This document shows, piece after piece, positions 9,001 to 14,182 of a stretch of 21,933 bases of DNA. Under the pieces are notes generated by a model that saw nothing but the letters and a program-made list of their open reading frames with translations, did not search any database and was not told the origin of the DNA. Where the stretch lies: positions 1 through 21,933 of the forward strand of contig DMCI01000025.1 in assembly GCA_003445835.1 (NCBI GenBank). The letters are read 5' to 3'. This stretch comes from Clostridiales bacterium. Lineage in GTDB: Bacteria > Bacillota > Clostridia > Christensenellales > CAG-1252. A program made the translations under genes and the position numbers. Positions within the stretch are counted from its first letter, which is position 1. Every line of letters starts with the position of its first letter.

Positions 9001-10399
9001 GAAGATCGGCAAGCACCGCGTATCGGACGGCGGGGTCTCTTTCCTGCATGGCAAGCGTTTCCGCTTGAAAAAGAGCCGCGTCGACATCCTTTTTGCTTGA
9101 AATAAAGCGACTGACGGTCACCACCGTCCTGCACTCGTCGGGAAGCGTTTCATAGTCCATTTGCGGCAACGGTTTTTTCTTTAAACGCATCGCATACAAC
9201 CGTTTTGTCATGTATTCGACGGGATGCAACATAGCGATAAACAACGGCAAAACGGACAAATAAGCCCACATATTTCTCAGATAGTAAGCGGGAAACGCGG
9301 CAATGACGAGCGAAACGAACAATACGAAAAAGGAGTATACGCCCTGCACCTTGCCTTTTTCGTCGCGGAGAGGCGCGACTTCCTTTGTGCGTATATACTT
9401 TCTAAGCGCTTTCGGATAATAGTACAAGATCTCTCCGAAATGGACGGAAAGCGACTCGGCAAGTTTGATCGCGGCGCGCGCCAACGTCTCGTCCGAAACG
9501 GCGTTTTTCTCTGCGGAAACGGAAGTTTGTATCAAATAATCGTATTTTGCCTGGCAACTCATTCGTCGATAACTCTCTTCTCTTTTGTAGATCGCGTCGG
9601 TAGTAGAAAGCGAAACGACGAAGCACTCGTCCATCTCTCCGCCGAGCGAGCGCAAGGAATTCACGTACGCGGACGTCAACAAAAGATTATCGGCAAGCAA
9701 ATTGTCGAACCCGAGCGTCGCCGCCTGAAAATCTCTTTCGGTGAGTCCCGAAACAACAACTTGAGGATGAAGCTCTGCGTAGTAACTCATATAACTGTCG
9801 ACCTTGCCGTTGCGGAAAGAAAATCGACGTTTTTTCGCACGCAGATATGAGGCAAAATAGCGAAGTGAGCGCTCCGCAAAAAAGGATATCTCCGCAAGCA
9901 GACGATAGGCGACGGCGTCCTTCAGCGCTGCGATCTCCGCAAAGCAAAGCGGCGTTACCGCGTTAAACGCTTCTACCACCCGACGGATGCGTCCTTGGGT
10001 GACCTTTCCGCGAGAGTATTTGACGATAAAGTCGGCAAGAACCACGATCCGCGGCACTCCGTCTGTGTGCGGCAAGGTCGTAAACTTTTTGAAATCAATG
10101 CCGTTAAGCGAGCCGATAAGCAACCTGAAATTATCGGCGATCCACTCTTCAAAATCGTAAACTTTGCGCCCAAGCTTCCTCTTTTTCAAAACGACCTTAC
10201 GACATTCCGTGATCGCAAGCTTCAACGGATAGACGGGGACGCCCGCGCCCTGCCTCGTCGTTTTTCGGAGAGTATGCGCAAGATAACCGATGTTTCTGAC
10301 CGCGTCTTCGTCAGACATATCGGAAGCAAACTCGTACTTGTTTTTGGAGGATAGTTTCGCAAGAAGTCTAAGCAGCTTTTTGGCTAGGAAAAAGATCAT
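3065..10399 (-). CDS. Cyclic beta-1,2-glucan synthase (NdvB/Cgs family; GT84, glycoamylase-like, GH94)
   Basis: A membrane protein of about 2,444 residues that should polymerise UDP-glucose into beta-1,2-glucan and cyclise it. Rhizobial NdvB and Brucella Cgs are about 2,800 residues. Numbered from 10399, an N-terminal family region (EEWIADNFRLL, then GVPRIVVLADFIV) precedes two membrane helices near 352-392. The GT84 domain has LLLDDDSELLPG (Asp548-550), LSHDVIEG (646-648) and RRSARWGRGDVQLLPY (Arg-Trp 681-682). More membrane segments lie near 712-765, 784-815 and 841-878. A glycoamylase-like domain, the part linked to cyclisation, carries TSPTNLG (about 933), STVDSAN (Asp1000), LSWSGTAFEYMLP (about 1104) and THHQGMS (1235). 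The C-terminal GH94 domain begins near 1343 and has MGTGDWNDGLDRVG (acid Asp2139), RENGGQYTHAAVW and GWTWYTGSA. In Brucella this domain controls chain length by phosphorolysis. No frameshift is seen. An upstream ATG at 10435 would overlap the rnpB -35 box, and neither start has a good ribosome binding site. Confidence 0.93.
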   Translation of the reverse strand: MIFFLAKKLLRLLAKLSSKNKYEFASDMSDEDAVRNIGYLAHTLRKTTRQGAGVPVYPLKLAITECRKVVLKKRKLGRKVYDFEEWIADNFRLLIGSLNGIDFKKFTTLPHTDGVPRIVVLADFIVKYSRGKVTQGRIRRVVEAFNAVTPLCFAEIAALKDAVAYRLLAEISFFAERSLRYFASYLRAKKRRFSFRNGKVDSYMSYYAELHPQVVVSGLTERDFQAATLGFDNLLADNLLLTSAYVNSLRSLGGEMDECFVVSLSTTDAIYKREESYRRMSCQAKYDYLIQTSVSAEKNAVSDETLARAAIKLAESLSVHFGEILYYYPKALRKYIRTKEVAPLRDEKGKVQGVYSFFVLFVSLVIAAFPAYYLRNMWAYLSVLPLFIAMLHPVEYMTKRLYAMRLKKKPLPQMDYETLPDECRTVVTVSRFISSKKDVDAALFQAETLAMQERDPAVRYAVLADLPASKEEWDESDQALLDYIRTVKKNDRVSIFLRKRVNNGKLWRGYERKRGAILDFLSAVNEGVYDKFYVVGETVKAEFALLLDDDSELLPGTVRSAILAMAHPLNAEYDLMSFGGRINRYSVKTHYATRYLRGCGVDAYPYYSDFYADAFDSALYCGKAIVRIRSYIDKLVDFFPDGRILSHDVIEGAVLRSTSLKRCVYEDAPTAFPVDHRRSARWGRGDVQLLPYAFFNKVKNKEGKRIQNPIAPIYKLIIFINGMTVLRDFMTVVVLLLSYFSGTWFLFYYALSCHLFIKAYALVASFGTMFSKVRLSHAFRGITFSLELLAEEIVLLPFRAVSGAYLFAVTSFKMIVKSKSLLDWTPFRNTQKAGGADDGAKILLPTVLLLTAFCLTLGNLWLTLYVAAFFLYCFYLLLSGRELKTRPLGEKQSRELKNYAAKIYRYFEENKTEGLITDNLQLFPYRMRSPMTSPTNLGFALLAEVSAAEIGLIDKSQALENLRIQLDKIEKLETFCGHLYNWYNVKTFDVMSPKVVSTVDSANFSCCVWVVASFAREARDYDLEDRAKKLFLRADFSVLYDKSEKCLAIIAKTEENALCGRYDLLASESRLAYYLAIMGGVDPECYFALGRDCTSRFGNTILSWSGTAFEYMLPRIFLRGPLGSLIAEQEARSAKVQISDKTQGVFGRSECGYYAFNDATAFMYKAVGCGALALSGECSDVVAPYASFLYLSCFPKLCLQNLRLLALKGAEGEYGFFEAVDFEHNGDVVKSYMTHHQGMSLAAITNLLCGDKIARLFSDTPEIASVRLLLTEENVYLKNPRYVPNCSGASTRRIEEVCAKVKAIPDALVAGDGEYQAVYDALGRSRASLGAFDLTKSLDHQPEYGGVFVEIKEGENLFSPAYYPKGSKECYALFKEDGVRYVDPAFHSSMEVGLLYGYKGELRKIVLENPTDEEKTFTVSAYADMSLNTKDAYDSHPAFSDMFVTAEYDENAQTEYLFRNSLECKTVFAASLSVKGLTDVKANCNSYNVIGRKGEISDYALGTERDVAPRFGDVLYPCFAFSGKVVVPSQEKAEVYFCLLADRDLALLKERNRKVDLAYRSGAIELLGRTREKETPFLSLSLALTGRLLFERTSQSVLAARRAYKSEFEAIGIAPSEDLLYFDCGEDNDRQKLFAVIEALKSIRQKGIDHKLLVVCDNVAGAGMDAVSALKKDVERIDDRVIVLEKERGAFFRSGAKLVLSRPFDECLDFPDNDRYLLPEEGGEKEILLPSGEGGFTQAGYLVKPFGNYTLLPYANVVGGVDGGFVVTESGGGFTFGENSREDKLTVWTGDAVKDAPTEAVVLSVGKKRFLLNGNHCEHQIGASVFFHRLFGVGVRLSVSAFDNGRSKLYEVLFTGDLPIGVKLSLTLIPALGWRFSEKILVVPNEIGYELTNVETGKTAYVYSIDGTLNSFLPKTKCGGIEFAFSGPVRKGAYRFILSSMKPRAIGEKELATSKAQTLASCFSNAVTVKTSDRFLDVLNNFSLPYQAVSARLNAKTGFYQCSGAYGFRDQLQDTLALLLSEPARVKQMILLAAAHQYEEGDVQHWWHPPKMGVRTRISDDRLWLVYLIERYVETTGDKTILDQSAPFLSSPILKEGENSRYEIPRDGEVATLREHAYRAIRITLQYGEHGLLKMGTGDWNDGLDRVGVKGRGESVWLTMFAYKVIRDGLDFFKDDVRAELIRQCKKISAALLPLFKEGRYPLAFADDGTWLGYSGGTACTLALNPQTWAVLSGAVPLENAKRALKTAKELADNGVGIVKLSSPPFDKRSDYGYVAAYPKGVRENGGQYTHAAVWYFKALLEAGEREEAYRVLCALNPIKRCKEESDAKRYMAEPYVLAGDVYGAEPYFGRAGWTWYTGSAAWLKYVLTEDFFGVKKRGDKVYVKPNFPSVFDSLSAEIKLAGCKITVEYKRQKDVGLYLDGKRVDYVDLREGSGEIKVICAFD

Positions 10400-10434
10400 A
10401 ACAAGATTATTCCCGCAGGCGGATAAAATAATCA

Positions 10435-10463
10435 TTGCAACGAACGCCGAAAGATGCTATACT
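10435..10463 (+). promoter_or_regulatory. rnpB promoter
   Basis: TTGCAA (10435-10440), a 17-base spacer and TATACT (10458-10463), with TG one base before the -10, make a strong SigA-type promoter. The predicted start, about seven bases downstream near 10470, coincides with the first base of the RNase P RNA P1 helix. The -35 box sits at the 5' edge of the divergent glucan synthase gene. Confidence 0.8.
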
Positions 10464-10469
10464 TTAGCC

Positions 10470-10788
10470 GTGAGTTAACCAGACGGTCGCATCGTAAGAT
10501 GAGGAAAGTCCGAGCACCACAGGACAGAGTGCCGGCTAATTACCGGTGAAGGCGACTTCAAGGAAAGTGCACAGAAATACACAGCCGCTTGCGGCAATAG
10601 GTGAAATGGTGAGGTAAGAGCTCACCGGGGGCCGGGTGACCGGTCTGCCAGGTAAACCCCACTCGGTGCAAGAGAGGATAGGCTAAGGTGGTCCGCCGCT
10701 ATCCGACGTTCGCTTGAACGCGTAGGTAACTGCGCGTCTAGACAGATGACCGTTTAATACAGAACTCGGCTTATAGATTAACTCACAC
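10470..10788 (+). ncRNA. rnpB: RNase P RNA, bacterial type A
   Basis: Catalytic RNA subunit of ribonuclease P, which removes 5' leaders from pre-tRNAs. The ends pair: GTGAGTTAA (10470-10478) with TTAACTCAC (10778-10786), forming helix P1. The universal core is clear. GAGGAAAGTCCG near 10500 is the 5' side of P4 and its flank, CCCACTCGGTGCAAGAGAGG lies near 10660-10680, and ACAGAACTCGGCTTATAG near 10760 is the 3' side of P4. The overall layout matches the Escherichia coli-like type A RNA, which Clostridia keep; Bacilli have type B. It is the only plus-strand gene in the window. It is flanked by the divergent glucan synthase gene and the convergent sigK. The protein subunit gene rnpA is not in this window. 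Confidence 0.96.
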
Positions 10789-10789
10789 C

Positions 10790-10815
10790 GCCCGTCGCAA
10801 GACGGGCTTTTTTTA
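10790..10815 (+). terminator. Intrinsic terminator of rnpB
   Basis: The stem GCCCGTC (10790-10796), loop GCAA and GACGGGC (10801-10807) are followed by seven T residues, a textbook rho-independent terminator just after the P1 helix. The T-tract overlaps the sigK stop codon (10813-10815). Read on the minus strand the hairpin lacks a T-run, so it should not stop transcription coming from sigK. Confidence 0.92.
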
Positions 10816-11511
10816 TAAGTCGATATCGTTTGCGATCAAGTACTCTTTTACCTTTTCAAGCGCACGACTTTCGATCCTCGAAATGTACGAACGTGAGATC
10901 CCAAGCATTTTTGCGATCTCCCGCTGCGGCAAAACGTCCGCCCCGTCCAATCCGTAGCGATAGCGGATGATCCTGTACTCTCTTTGATCCAAAACCTCTT
11001 TTAAAACGGCTCGAAGCTGCCGAGCGCAATCCGCCCTTTCCACCTTCAAGGCAACGTCCTCGTCCGGCTCTTCGAGCGTATCGGCAAGGCAGATCTCGTT
11101 GCCGTCCTTATCCATCCCGATCGAGGAAGATAAAGGAACGCATACGCGATGCTTTTTGCCGGCGCGGATAGCCATCAATATCTCGTTTTCGATACAGCGC
11201 GCGGCGTAAGTTGCAAACTGCGTACCTTTGTTGAATCTGAAAGTGTCGATCGCTTTCAACAGCCCGATAGAGCCGATGCTGACCATATCCGACGGATCCA
11301 AAACGTCCACGTATTTTTTTGCGATGTGGACGACCAAACGCATGTTGTGCGAGATCAACTTTTCCCGCGCGCTTTCGTCTCCGCTCCCCAAGGAAATAAA
11401 GCAGGCCTTTTCCTCTTCTTGTGATAAAGGTTTCGGAAAAGCGCCGTTTCTTTCGATGTATCCGGTCAAACAAAAAGCATTGGACAAAAGCGCAACGATC
11501 CCTTCAAGCAT
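10813..11511 (-). CDS. sigK: RNA polymerase sporulation sigma factor SigK (pro-form)
   Basis: Late mother-cell sigma factor that directs spore coat and maturation genes. The 232-residue protein resembles Bacillus subtilis pro-SigK from end to end: GYIERNGAFPKPLSQEEE, NMRLVVHIAKKY, DMVSIGSIGLLKAIDTF, FATYAARCIENEILM and DKDGNEICLADTLEE. The C-terminal region 4 helix-turn-helix is REIAKMLGISRSYISRIESRALEK. The first 17 residues (MLEGIVALLSNAFCLTG) are hydrophobic and align with the B. subtilis pro-sequence, so activation by a SpoIVFB-type intramembrane protease is expected. This is unlike Clostridioides difficile, whose SigK lacks a pro-sequence. The gene is continuous, with no skin-type insertion. 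The start at 11511 has GGGGGA about eight bases upstream. A SigE-like promoter and the terminator of the previous operon lie just before it, and it converges on rnpB. Confidence 0.93.
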   Translation of the reverse strand: MLEGIVALLSNAFCLTGYIERNGAFPKPLSQEEEKACFISLGSGDESAREKLISHNMRLVVHIAKKYVDVLDPSDMVSIGSIGLLKAIDTFRFNKGTQFATYAARCIENEILMAIRAGKKHRVCVPLSSSIGMDKDGNEICLADTLEEPDEDVALKVERADCARQLRAVLKEVLDQREYRIIRYRYGLDGADVLPQREIAKMLGISRSYISRIESRALEKVKEYLIANDIDL

Positions 11512-11543
11512 CGACCTGATCCCCCATATTTCGTCAAAGTAAT

Positions 11544-11573
11544 ATTGTATATTCGGGGATAAAAAGAAAATTG
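11544..11573 (-). promoter_or_regulatory. Candidate SigE-dependent promoter of sigK
   Basis: On the minus strand CAATTTT (11567-11573), a 15-base spacer and TATACAAT (11544-11551) resemble the SigE consensus (about KMATATT, 14 to 15 bases, CATACAMT), with seven of eight positions matching at -10. SigE transcribes sigK in Bacillus subtilis, so the match makes biological sense. The -35 element lies in the T-tract of the upstream terminator. Confidence 0.45.
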
Positions 11574-11602
11574 CTTGTACCGTTTAAATAAGTACAAGCA
11601 AT
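11561..11602 (-). terminator. Intrinsic terminator of the nrdR-pseudouridine synthase operon
   Basis: TTGCTTGTAC and GTACAAGCAA (11571-11580 and 11592-11601) form a perfect ten-base stem with an eleven-base loop, extendable by one more pair. On the minus strand it is followed by TTTTCTTTTT. It lies 20 to 60 bases after the stop codon of the pseudouridine synthase gene and separates that operon from sigK. Confidence 0.85.
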
Positions 11603-11620
11603 CGTAAAATCGACTTAAAA

Positions 11621-12436
11621 TCAAAGAGATATCCGAATGGAATTTAAGTAAGAAAGCGGCGACTCGGGCGGTAATCGAAACTCCACCGCACACGCAGTCA
11701 AGCGCGTCTTGGTCACGCCAAGCATGCGGTTGACTTTGTCCGAACCGTACTTGCCGTCACCGAGGATAAAATATCCGTAATGAGCAAGCATCGCGCGGAT
11801 CTGATGGGTCTTGCCTTTGTGGATAACTACGAGAAGGACAGCGGAATCCTGCCTGCGTTCCACTACCGAAAAGGAAAGATGCACGGGGACAAACCCTTCT
11901 TTGGGCGTATCGGAAATAAGCGCTCGAGCACGTTCCGGATCCTTTTTGTAAAAGTAATCGAGCGAAACTTCGCCCTTGACGTTCGGCACGCCGTACACTT
12001 CGGCAAAATACTCCTTGCGGATCACGCCCGTCTTCATTGCTTTGAACAATTCTTCGTATGCGAGATCGTTTTTGGCAAAAAGCAAAATGCCGTCGGTGTT
12101 GGTATCCAAGCGGTGCATCAGCTTTACGTTCCCCTTCTCCGCGACGACCAACGACGCAAACGAGACGTCCCCTTCGCTGACGATGCCTTTAGGCTTATAG
12201 CACGCAAGAAGATTGGCGTCTTCGAAAATGACGCGGATCTCCTTTTTCTTTTTGGGATAAATAGTAACGAGGGAATCGTCTTGGACGATGAAGTCCAAAG
12301 AAACGCGTACGCCGTCGACCTTTACGTCACGACGGCGAATGCAAGCGGAAATTTCGGAATATCCCACTTCGGGAAAAAGTTCCGGAAGCACCTTTTTGAG
12401 GGCTTTCTGTTGTCCCGAGTACTTGCGTTCGATCAT
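11621..12436 (-). CDS. RluA-family rRNA pseudouridine synthase (RluC/RluD type)
   Basis: Converts specific uridines, most likely in 23S rRNA, to pseudouridine. The 271-residue protein has an N-terminal S4-like RNA-binding region (GYSEISACIRRRDVKVDGVRV, about 25-45) and then the RluA catalytic domain. The active-site motif is HRLDTNTDGILLFAK with the catalytic aspartate at 111. HKGKTHQIRAMLAHYGYFILGDGKYG, near 207-232, is the second family signature. It is shorter than typical RluD proteins of about 300 residues, but both domains look complete. The exact target uridine cannot be told from sequence. Its ATG overlaps the nrdR stop codon in an ATGA arrangement, so translation is probably coupled. 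A strong hairpin terminator follows. Confidence 0.92.
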   Translation of the reverse strand: MIERKYSGQQKALKKVLPELFPEVGYSEISACIRRRDVKVDGVRVSLDFIVQDDSLVTIYPKKKKEIRVIFEDANLLACYKPKGIVSEGDVSFASLVVAEKGNVKLMHRLDTNTDGILLFAKNDLAYEELFKAMKTGVIRKEYFAEVYGVPNVKGEVSLDYFYKKDPERARALISDTPKEGFVPVHLSFSVVERRQDSAVLLVVIHKGKTHQIRAMLAHYGYFILGDGKYGSDKVNRMLGVTKTRLTACAVEFRLPPESPLSYLNSIRISL

Positions 12437-12888
12437 TTCTTGCCGAGGATCCTTTCGATTTCGGCAAGGAAAGTGTCGATATCCTTAAACTCTTTGTAAA
12501 CGGATGCAAAGCGAACGTAGGCTACTTGATCGAGTTCTTTGAGTCCCTTCATGACCTCATCGCCGATCCTGTCGCTGGAGACCTCGTTGCTGCCGAGGTT
12601 GTAAACCGTCTTTTCGATCTCGGTCACGAGATTATCGATGCTTTCGTAACTGACGGGACGCTTTTCACAAGCCTTCATAATACCGCCACGAAGTTTGTTG
12701 ATATCAAAGAGTTCACGATTGCCGTCCTTTTTGATGACGAAGACGGGAATGCGCTCGACGGTTTCGTACGTGGTGAAACGCCTGCCGCATACCAAACACT
12801 CGCGGCGACGCCTGATAGAGGTGCCGTCGTCCGAGATCCTCGAATCGATAACTTTACTGTCCATTGAACCGCAATAAACACATTTCAT
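12433..12888 (-). CDS. nrdR: Transcriptional repressor NrdR
   Basis: Zinc-ribbon and ATP-cone repressor that senses dATP/ATP and controls ribonucleotide reductase genes. The 151-residue length is normal. The zinc ribbon is MKCVYCGSMDSKVIDSR followed by CLVCGRRFTTYE, with cysteines 3, 6, 31 and 34. The ATP-cone follows from FVIKKDGNRELFDINKLRGG and includes ACEKRPVS. The start at 12888 has AGGAG (12896-12900) seven bases upstream; a longer in-frame start at 12915 adds residues foreign to the family. The promoter contains two NrdR-box-like sites, so autoregulation is likely. No ribonucleotide reductase gene is in the window. nrdR beside the sigG-ylmC block is a recurring clostridial arrangement. 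Confidence 0.96.
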   Translation of the reverse strand: MKCVYCGSMDSKVIDSRISDDGTSIRRRRECLVCGRRFTTYETVERIPVFVIKKDGNRELFDINKLRGGIMKACEKRPVSYESIDNLVTEIEKTVYNLGSNEVSSDRIGDEVMKGLKELDQVAYVRFASVYKEFKDIDTFLAEIERILGKK

Positions 12889-12906
12889 AGTTTTTCTCCT
12901 AGGCTT

Positions 12907-12936
12907 ATTATACAATATATTGTGTTAAAAAAGCAA
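12907..12936 (-). promoter_or_regulatory. nrdR promoter
   Basis: On the minus strand TTGCTT (12931-12936), an 18-base spacer and a perfect TATAAT (12907-12912) form a strong SigA-type promoter. Transcription should start near 12900, giving a leader of only about 12 nt that begins at the Shine-Dalgarno. The spacer is occupied by NrdR box 1. Confidence 0.75.
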
Positions 12937-12956
12937 GAGAAAACCCATTATTGTGT
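12910..12956 (-). promoter_or_regulatory. Paired NrdR boxes upstream of nrdR
   Basis: Box 1 (12910-12925) reads ACACAATATATTGTAT on the minus strand and matches the NrdR consensus (about acaCwAtATaTwGtgt) at 15 of 16 positions. Box 2 (12941-12956) reads ACACAATAATGGGTTT and keeps the left half. Their centres are 31 bp apart, three helical turns, the spacing typical of NrdR operator pairs. Box 1 lies between -35 and -10, and box 2 lies upstream of -35. Confidence 0.7.
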
Positions 12957-12984
12957 TTTGAGAGAAAAAGCAACGGAACGTAGG

Positions 12985-13242
12985 TCACCCCATCGGGAAG
13001 TTTCCGGAAGGCAAGTTTACAAGGATCACGTCGTCACCGATCTTTCCGATGTTTTGCCAAGGGATAAAAAGCGCATCTTTTTTGCAAATGCCTTTGAACA
13101 TCGACTTTTCCCCCGGCGCCATGATACCGATCACCCTACCGTTGCAACTCAATGCCAAATCGATGATACGGCCGAAACGTTTGCCGTCCACGACGTTTAC
13201 GATCTCCTTTTCTCTCAACTCGCAAAAAGTCAATTCGTTCAT
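12985..13242 (-). CDS. ylmC: YlmC/YmxH family PRC-barrel protein
   Basis: An 85-residue PRC-barrel protein of the YlmC/YmxH family, often listed as sporulation-associated. Its molecular role is not established. Signatures are the N-terminal LREKEIVNVVDGKRFGRIIDLAL and the C-terminal IPWQNIGKIGDDVILVNL. Its place right after sigG matches Bacillus and Clostridium order and supports the assignment. No Shine-Dalgarno precedes the ATG at 13242; TATGAT lies five bases upstream, so it may be read from a leaderless message, although no clear -35 is visible. The sigG terminator separates it from the upstream gene, and the nrdR promoter region follows its stop. Confidence 0.88.
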   Translation of the reverse strand: MNELTFCELREKEIVNVVDGKRFGRIIDLALSCNGRVIGIMAPGEKSMFKGICKKDALFIPWQNIGKIGDDVILVNLPSGNFPMG

Positions 13243-13274
13243 ATAAAATCATACTGTTTGCCTTGATCCGATAT

Positions 13275-13302
13275 GACAAAAAAAATGGCGAATCGCCATT
13301 TT
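13275..13302 (-). terminator. Intrinsic terminator of sigG
   Basis: The stem AAAATGGCG / CGCCATTTT (13282-13290 and 13294-13302) with loop AAT is followed on the minus strand by a run of T residues (fwd A-tract from 13278). It lies about 45 bases after the sigG stop and isolates ylmC from sigG transcription. Confidence 0.88.
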
Positions 13303-13346
13303 CTTGTAAGCAAATATTGATTTGTTTATATGATGAAAGCCGCGCC

Positions 13347-14123
13347 TTAAGTCGAAAGAAGTTCACGCAGTCGCTTGATCGCCGTGTTTTCCAAGCGAGA
13401 GACCTGCGCTTGCGAGATACCGAGTTCGCCGCTGACCTCCATCTGCGTACGACCTTGGTAGTAGCGAAGTCCGAGGACTTCTTTTTCCTGCGCGGGAAGC
13501 TTACCGATCGCACTTTTGAGGTCAAGGCGTTCCGTCCAGTTTTCCTCCGGGTTCCTTTCCCCGACGACGCCGTCCAAAACGAGCAAGCAATCCGAGCCTT
13601 CGCCGGAGATCGGCTCATACAAGGACATCGGCGTGGAGATGGCGTCCAAAGCGCAAACGACTTCCTTGACGGGGGTGTCCATTTCCTCCGCGATCTCGTA
13701 CAAAGTGGGATCTGCTACGTTGCGCAGTTCCAAAGCTTCCTTTGCCTGCATCGCACGGTAGGCGGTATCCCGCATTCCCCTGCTGACCTTGATCCCGTTG
13801 GCTTCGCGCACAAAGCGTCTGATCTCGCCGAGGATCATCGGCACGGCGTACGTGCTGAACATCACACCGTACGCGGGATCAAAGTGGTTTAAGGCTTTTA
13901 CCAACCCCAAACACCCCACCTGAAACATATCGTCGGCGTCCGTCGTCGCGGTGGAAAACCTGTGCACCATCGAAAGAACGAGTCGCATATTGGCAAGCAG
14001 GAAAGTCTCGCGCGCTTCCCGATCCCCGTTCTTGATCCGTTTCAAATACTCTTCGCTTTCTTTTGCCGTCAATTTAGGCAGTTTGTTGGTATCCAACCCG
14101 CATATCGTCACTTTGTGCGCCAT
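13347..14123 (-). CDS. sigG: RNA polymerase sporulation sigma factor SigG
   Basis: Late forespore sigma factor controlling small acid-soluble proteins, germination receptors and other forespore genes. The 258-residue protein has the SigG-specific N-terminus VTICGLDTNKLPKLT, region 2 (ANMRLVLSMVHRF, DDMFQVGCLGLVKALNHFDP, FSTYAVPMILGEIRRFVR) and region 4 (RTQMEVSGELGISQAQVSRLE). The AVPMILGEIRR type of region 2 marks the SigF/SigG/SigB branch, and the position directly after sigE singles out SigG. AGGAGG (14130-14135) lies six bases before the ATG at 14123. The 53-base gap behind sigE contains a SigF/SigG-type promoter, so it can be expressed separately from the spoIIG operon. A terminator follows. 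Confidence 0.97.
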   Translation of the reverse strand: MAHKVTICGLDTNKLPKLTAKESEEYLKRIKNGDREARETFLLANMRLVLSMVHRFSTATTDADDMFQVGCLGLVKALNHFDPAYGVMFSTYAVPMILGEIRRFVREANGIKVSRGMRDTAYRAMQAKEALELRNVADPTLYEIAEEMDTPVKEVVCALDAISTPMSLYEPISGEGSDCLLVLDGVVGERNPEENWTERLDLKSAIGKLPAQEKEVLGLRYYQGRTQMEVSGELGISQAQVSRLENTAIKRLRELLST

Positions 14124-14152
14124 TTTCTTCCTCCTATGTAAGGCGCCAAAGA

Positions 14153-14182
14153 TATTATTGCGAAATTTTGCGGTTATTATAC
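14153..14182 (-). promoter_or_regulatory. Candidate SigF/SigG promoter of sigG
   Basis: On the minus strand GTATA (14178-14182), an 18-base spacer and AATAATA (14153-14159) fit the SigG consensus (GHATR, N18, CATnHTA) at all five -35 positions and five of six -10 positions. The same site read as SigF (GYWTA, about N16, GGnrAnAHTR) gives GTATA-N15-CGCAATAATA, seven of eight informative positions. The -35 overlaps the sigE stop codon. Bacillus subtilis sigG is transcribed by SigF and SigG, so the call is expected. Confidence 0.6.

Noticed and set aside
9224..9850. Plus-strand open frame of 208 codons
   Set aside because: Antisense to the conserved N-terminal part of the glucan synthase; no family features.
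10400..10435. Lipoprotein signal at the N-terminus of the glucan synthase (MIILSACG)
   Set aside because: LSAC fits a lipobox, but only six residues precede the cysteine and there is no basic n-region. The upstream ATG is itself doubtful because it overlaps the rnpB -35.
10790..10807. rnpB hairpin as a terminator for sigK
   Set aside because: On the minus strand the hairpin is followed by GGTGTGAG rather than T residues, so it should not terminate transcription in that direction.
11780..12499. Plus-strand open frame of 239 codons
   Set aside because: Antisense to the pseudouridine synthase and nrdR, both clearly recognised. No ribosome binding site or motif supports it.
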